Assembly (NCBI RefSeq): GCF_001704415.2
Contig: NC_030820.1
Coordinates: 40,034,036-40,098,035 of the forward strand
Length of the DNA: 64,000 bases
Reading direction: 5' to 3'
From: Capra hircus
Taxonomy: Eukaryota > Chordata > Mammalia > Artiodactyla > Bovidae
The translations under genes and the position numbers were made by a program. Below are positions 58,891 to 64,000 of this stretch, piece by piece. Position 1 is the stretch's first letter. Every line of letters starts with the position of its first letter. A model generated the notes under the pieces. The model was not told the DNA's origin, made no database searches, and saw only the letters and a program-made list of their open reading frames with translations.

Positions 58891-60899
58891 TTTGGTCCTT
58901 GATAAAATTGCCAAATTTCTTTCCAAAGTGGTTGAATCAGTATATAAGTCTACCATCTACAACCTTCTTTTGTTGGTCTCGTGAAAGTCTCCTTTTATTT
59001 ACTGAGAAAAGAGTGAAAGCAACTTGTTTGATGATATGCATGATACGTCCCCCAGAGAAGCCCCCGAATCAAAGTGGAATTTGTACATACCTGTAGAGAG
59101 AAGAAAAGGTGGAGAAGTTTGGTACAGGACCATCACAACAGTGTCCACGTGCGTGCATGGTGGGCAGTGTGGAGAGTTGGGGCTTAATGTACCTAACAAG
59201 AGGGTACTCTTCTGCCTGAAAAACAGGCTCAGCTGACCAGATGGTGAGTGAGATGAAGTCACTTTCCTGCCATTTGTGCACAAGATTTCTAGGTATTTGT
59301 CATGACTCTGTCCTTAGCTAGTGAAGTCAATGGCAATGCCTCCCTGCAAATGGCAGGCGGCAAAACCCCATTTCCGCCCTAATTTGTCATCGTTTGCCCA
59401 GGACCTATTCATTTAGACTTTTGTTTTTAATACACGTATTCTCCTTTGGCAATGCTATAATGCCTTTCTTCCCCCGTTGGTCTCTCTCTGCCCTAATCAC
59501 GATGAACACAAATGTAATGGGCACAGTATACCTTCATTTGAGTCTCGCTTTTATTCTTGTAATTCTCAACTGCTGCTCTTCCTGAAGGAGGACTGTGTTA
59601 CAAAAGAATGGAATTTTCCCGACAATGTTTAGTACATAATAGTTTTAAGAGGCTTCATGTTTGCAAGAGACAAATTAAGCAGCCTCCTCTAATATGTAGA
59701 CAACATCTGTTACACAAAGTCACCGTTAATGATAACACCAGGATCTCCTTTGTAGCTGATTTTCACCCAGCTGCACCGACCTATAAAAGGCGCCAGCAAA
59801 GAGGGCTACATATTCATCTTTCAGCTCAGAATGACTTTGGAAAACGGCATATAAACCCAAAGCAAATCTTTGTTAACCTCTGAAGTCGGAGCTCCCATAA
59901 ATCACTGCTGAGGACAGCTTCTAACCTCCTCACAGCCAACTCATCATGTCTATTTGGTGTTTTATAATTTGCTTCAAATTTCAAATTGATAATCCAGAAG
60001 AAAACCATACAAGAGATGGAGCCGTATGGGACCCTCCCATAAGGGGATCAATATGCCCCTTGGTGTGTCAGTTACAAGTTGATACCCTAAACCTTTATTC
60101 AGACAACATTCCCACTGGTACCAGCAAGACATTCAATAAAAACCCTGTAGAATCCTTGAGAGGGCTAGTCAGCTACAGCTAATAGTTTGATTTAAGGAAT
60201 TGTCCTTATTTGCTTTGATATTAAACTTTGAAATTCTTAAAGGAAAACCATCCAGAAGACTAGTAGGGAGGGTTCCACTTTCTTCATAAGAACGGGTTCT
60301 ATTAACTCTCCCTCTTACAATTTGGTTGTGGAATGTATTCTGGCATGTTTTCTCTTGGTTTCTCTGTGGATGTTTAACTTACAGGGTAATAGATCTGACC
60401 CCCAGATGGAGAGAGAAACAACGAATGACTAGACTTATAAATAAGGCAAGAGTGATTGAGAGATGGCACTTTAAATGAAGCATTTAGAGACAGACTCTGT
60501 TCAGCATCTTAAATGAAGCAGGGGAGCGCTTCATTTAGTGTGGATCTGCAGGAAACATGTGATCCAGGCAAAGGGAACATCAACTGCACAGGCCTCAGAC
60601 TTGGCAGGTGCAGGAGACAGGATGGAAGGTGGTGTGGCTGGATGTAGGGAGGACAGGAGATGAAGGTGAGGCTGTGAGGCGGGCAAGTATCAGCTCTCGG
60701 AGGCCCTGAGGCCCGCAGGAATGGGTGGGATTTCACATCCTGTGAAGGAATGCCTCTGGAGGCTTTAAAGCAAATCCAAACAAGTGCACCTATTTTACAC
60801 CAGCTAAGCGATCTCTCTGAAGCATAAATAATGTAACTCAGTTTGCCAACCTGTCACAAGAGACAGTTTCCTTAACAAACGACTTAAAATACAATTTTG
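58891..60899. other. Repeat-free block, candidate regulatory DNA 59600-60200
   Basis: No interspersed repeat is recognised here and no gene is supported, although open frames of 60-94 codons lie on both strands. The block holds TATAAAAGG at about 59781, GTTAATGATAAC at 59725 and TTTGTTAAC at about 59870. Confidence 0.4.
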
Positions 60900-61218
60900 A
60901 ATCAGTTCAGTTCAGTCCCTCAGTCCTGTCTGACTCTTTGTGACCCCATGGACTACAGCACACCAGGCCTCCCTGTCCATCACCAACTCCCGGGGTTTAC
61001 TCAAACTCATGTCCATCGAGTCGGTGATGCCGTCCAACTATCTCATCCTCTGTTGTCCCTTTCTCCTCCTGCTTTCAGTCTTTCCCAGCATCAGGGTCTT
61101 TTCCAATGAGTCGGTTCTTTGTATCAGGTGGCCAAAGTATTGGAGTTTCAACTTCAGCATGAGTCCTTCCAATGAATATTCAGGACTGATTTCCTTTAGG
61201 ATTGACTGGTTTGATCTG
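60900..61218 (-). mobile_element. BovB LINE 3' part, antisense
   Basis: It starts at the tail complement atcagttcagttcagtccct and runs to gattgactggtttgatctgg. About 320 bases. Confidence 0.93.
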
Positions 61219-62654
61219 GTTAAAAATGCAATTTTAACCGAGGCTTATGGATGTCCAGGAGCTTACAGATGGTTTTCAGATAGTCCCCAGAAGGCTTACA
61301 AAATGTTACATGTTGTTACACATGTGTAAGAAGAATCCAGACCCAAGGAAAGCTAAGAACCACTGGTTTAGATGACTCTAAATTAATGAAGTTCCAGCTG
61401 TACATTATATGACCTTCTAGGTCCTAAATATAGCTGCCAGTCTTCTATCAGTAATTTTTTTTTAAATGCAGGACTTCAATTTTCATTTCCTTTCTTTGTC
61501 ATTAATCAGGTATGTCTTTTCCAGTCTCTTTGTCCTCTCTGGTACATTATATTCCTTTCTTTATCCCCTTTTGTTTCCGTGCTCTTCACCATGTAACTCT
61601 GCAGGGCAGGACGTACTTCCGTGTATCTTGGCTCTGGGCAGATGACTTGATTTGGCCAATGGGATGTCAGGAGACGTGATACAAGCAAACTCGTGGATAG
61701 CACTCGTGAGCTCTTGCTCTTTTGCATCCACCATCATCAGGAGAAGGAACTGCCTAGGCTACCTTCCCAGTCCCCGGGGGGAGAATGAGAGTCCTGTGGG
61801 CAGCTGAGTCATCTAGCCATACCCAGGCTAGATTGGTTGATGCAGATTTGTGAGCTAAATGAGTGCTTATTTATGCCACTGAGACTTCCCTGAGAACATT
61901 TATTACACAGTAAGAGTTAACTGATACTGCTTCCATACTTGCAGTCTCCTTTTAGAAACACCAGATTGGACATCCTGAAAGTCATGTTCATTTGTACCCA
62001 TTTGGGGTCCCAATTCAAAACCCATTTTCAAATTTCATAACTGTGTTAATCAACCCTGGTTGTTTGCGCTTCCTTCTTGGCACCCTCTTTGGCTTTGCCT
62101 TCAAAAACTGGCACAGCTGCTCTCAGAGGCCAAGTACTAGAGGGTTCCACTGGTGGCAGAAGGGTGAAGTTTGCAGCCCTAATCTCATAATACTGTGACA
62201 CAGCCTGGCGGTGGCATATACCACAGCTTCCTAGCCGGGTACAGGATGCTAATGAAGGCTACAAATCCCCCTTCAGAGAGGGGTGTAAGCTGCAGAACCT
62301 TGCTAAATGCCTGTCATTAATGTAAACTGCAGCACACCAGCTGAACCTTGGGATACGCTTAATTGCCCAGGGTGGCTTAATCTTCAGCCCTGCCAGTTGC
62401 AGAAGGATTACTTGTCTTTGGTGAACTCAGTTGAGAGTTGAAAGTAAATTTGCTTAAATAGTAGAGTTTAGAAGAGGAATAACATAAATAGGAAGAATCA
62501 TAAATAACTGCTACTGGAAAGTAAACTACAGCTAACTCTAACCAAGGGCTGCCTCCCAGAGAAAAGCATCAGAAACTCTTGATTTAGGCTTTTGTTCAAC
62601 TACCATATGAGTCACAAGGAGAAAATGGGTTCTAGTTAAAGTCATGTGTGGGTG
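61219..62654. other. Intergenic; possible old repeat 61570-61930; candidate element 62200-62450
   Basis: The part at 61570-61930 (ttggccaatgggatgtcagg ... agagttaactgatac) resembles an ancient mammalian interspersed repeat, name uncertain. Positions 62200-62450 are unique and rich in homeodomain-like motifs, as described in findings. Confidence 0.4.
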
Positions 62655-62880
62655 GGTGCTAAGCCACTTCAGTCTTGTCTGACTCTGTGTAACTCTATGG
62701 ACTGCAGTCCGACAGGTTCTTCTGTCCATGGGATTCTCCAGGCAAGAATACTGCAGTGGGTTGTCATGCCCTCCTCCAGGGGGTCTTCTCAACCCAGGGA
62801 TTGAACCTCTGTCTCTTACATCTCCTGCATTGGCAGGCGGTTTCTTTACCAAGAGTGCCACTTTACCACGAGTGCCACCA
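62655..62880 (-). mobile_element. Bov-tA SINE, antisense
   Basis: gtgctaagccacttcagtct to the head complement, with gggattgaacctctgtctct and a slightly duplicated end (accaagagtgccactttacc, then acgagtgccaccag). Confidence 0.92.
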
Positions 62881-63962
62881 GCTAAAGCCATAGTCATGAC
62901 CAAAGCAATATTACCTTAATCTCAAAGCTACATTTCCCTGCATGAGCCTTTGACAGTAGAGGGATATAAGGGTTTTGCTGATATTGAGCTTCACTGTTAT
63001 CAGTACTGTTATGAAGACAATTCCCTAGCTTCAACTCTATAGACTCAGTTTAAGAGCAAAACAATTAAAAGCATCTTTTCCAAACAGCATGGTCATAAAG
63101 AGTTTTTTAAAAAATATATATATAACTAATTCTATTGGTATTAATAAATATGTGTTGAGGATAAAATTGTTGTAAACTTTTCATATCTGTTGACTTCTGC
63201 AGACGGCTGCTGTTTACCTACCACTGACCTCTTCTTTCCTTCTTCCTTTATAATAGAAGTTCAGTTTTACTTAGGACAAATTTGTGATCCACTGAAAGGT
63301 GATGTTTTTCAACTTTCCACATGGGCATGGCCATATGACTTGGTTTGGGCCAATGAGTTGAAAGTAAAAGTGTTGTGTGAGGTCTCTTCAAGAGCAGAGG
63401 CACGTCTTTCTCTGTTCCTTACTTTGTCAGTGGGCCTAGAACATGGATGTGATGGATGGCCTTCCAGCAGCCATCTTGGATCATGAGGTCTAGGGTCATT
63501 ATAGGGACAGAAGGACAGAGAACTGCAGAGAGCCTGGGCTCCCAAGGACTGTGCAGAGCAGCCCTGCCATCATGTACTGTCTGCCTCCAGATTTATTTCA
63601 TGAGGGAGAAAAAGAAATCTGTATCCGATATAAGCTATGGTCATTTGGAATTTTCTGTCCTTCCCAGACAAACCTACTCTTGGTTGTTATGTTTCCATAT
63701 TGCTCTGAGCCTCTGAAGCAGCAGCAACAAATACTCTCAAGGCACCTCTTTTGGGCTCAGGCAGCACTGGAGAGCACCGTCATCTCAGAGCCAACACGAC
63801 TTACACTCAGAGACTGCGAGGATGAATTTCAGACGGTGGGATAGGAGTATGAATGAAAATTCCTTTTCTTTTTCCTTTTTGGCCACTTGGCAAATGGCAT
63901 TGCTGTGTTTGCCCTGGCCATTACCAGTGGAGGGGTTTGTGAGGCCAGTGCTTTCCTAGTGA
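62881..63962. other. Intergenic; possible old repeat near 63310-63500
   Basis: The part with catatgacttggtttgggcc aatgagttgaaagtaaaagt resembles the same kind of ancient repeat as 61570-61930. No gene is supported. Confidence 0.4.
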
Positions 63963-64000
63963 GGCTTCCCCGATGGCTCAGTGGGTAAAGAATCTGCAAG
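63963..64000 (+). mobile_element. Bov-tA SINE head cut by window end
   Basis: ggcttccccgatggctcagt gggtaaagaatctgc is the Bov-tA tRNA-like head. The remainder lies outside. Confidence 0.88.

Noticed and set aside
1..64000. CRISPR arrays, prophage, operons or toxin-antitoxin systems
   Set aside because: The window is mammalian nuclear DNA. Repeats here are retroposons, one minisatellite and microsatellites; none has CRISPR spacing with unique spacers.
11129..64000. NKX2-2 or another homeobox gene in the right flank
   Set aside because: No further homeodomain sequence (WFQNHRYK-type) is found on either strand in the open frames. NKX2-2 must lie beyond the window if synteny holds.

Overview
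This is vertebrate genomic DNA from a ruminant, most likely a bovid. It has two spliced genes with mammalian sequence and codon use. The rest is crowded with the retroposons that mark ruminant genomes: BovB (RTE-type LINE), tRNA-Glu-derived Bov-tA and Bov-A2 SINEs, CHR-type SINEs and L1. I cannot tell cattle, sheep, goat or a relative apart from sequence alone. The order XRN2 then NKX2-4 matches the human 20p11 neighbourhood. NKX2-2, which should lie beyond the right edge, is not in the window.

Layout. Positions 1-3130 hold the 3' end of XRN2 on the + strand: the last two coding exons, the stop, and a polyadenylation signal. Positions 3130-9140 are a tail-to-tail intergenic gap with an old L1 end, one CHR SINE and an isolated CpG-rich island at about 5430-5965. 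NKX2-4 occupies about 9141-11350 on the minus strand in two coding exons. They join exactly into a 347-residue NK2 homeodomain protein, and the gene sits in a dense CpG island with a 34-bp minisatellite in its only intron. From about 11.4 to 64 kb there is no gene I can support. This is the flank between NKX2-4 and NKX2-2, and much of it is retroposon.

Two large-scale patterns stand out. From 4346 to 16256, around NKX2-4, I find no recognisable ruminant-lineage retroposon, while the rest carries about thirty. That is the usual mark of a developmental regulator locus. In the gene-poor flank the BovB copies are nested and inverted: one copy at 43046-46516 is split by a second in the opposite orientation, and a near full-length copy lies at 51021-54087 with its reverse transcriptase active site altered.

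Nearly all short open reading frames in the window are either decayed BovB or L1 protein fragments or chance frames in GC-rich DNA. I found no new multi-gene system. The best candidates for undescribed function are non-coding: the orphan CpG island, and three repeat-free blocks with clustered homeodomain, POU or forkhead-like motifs.
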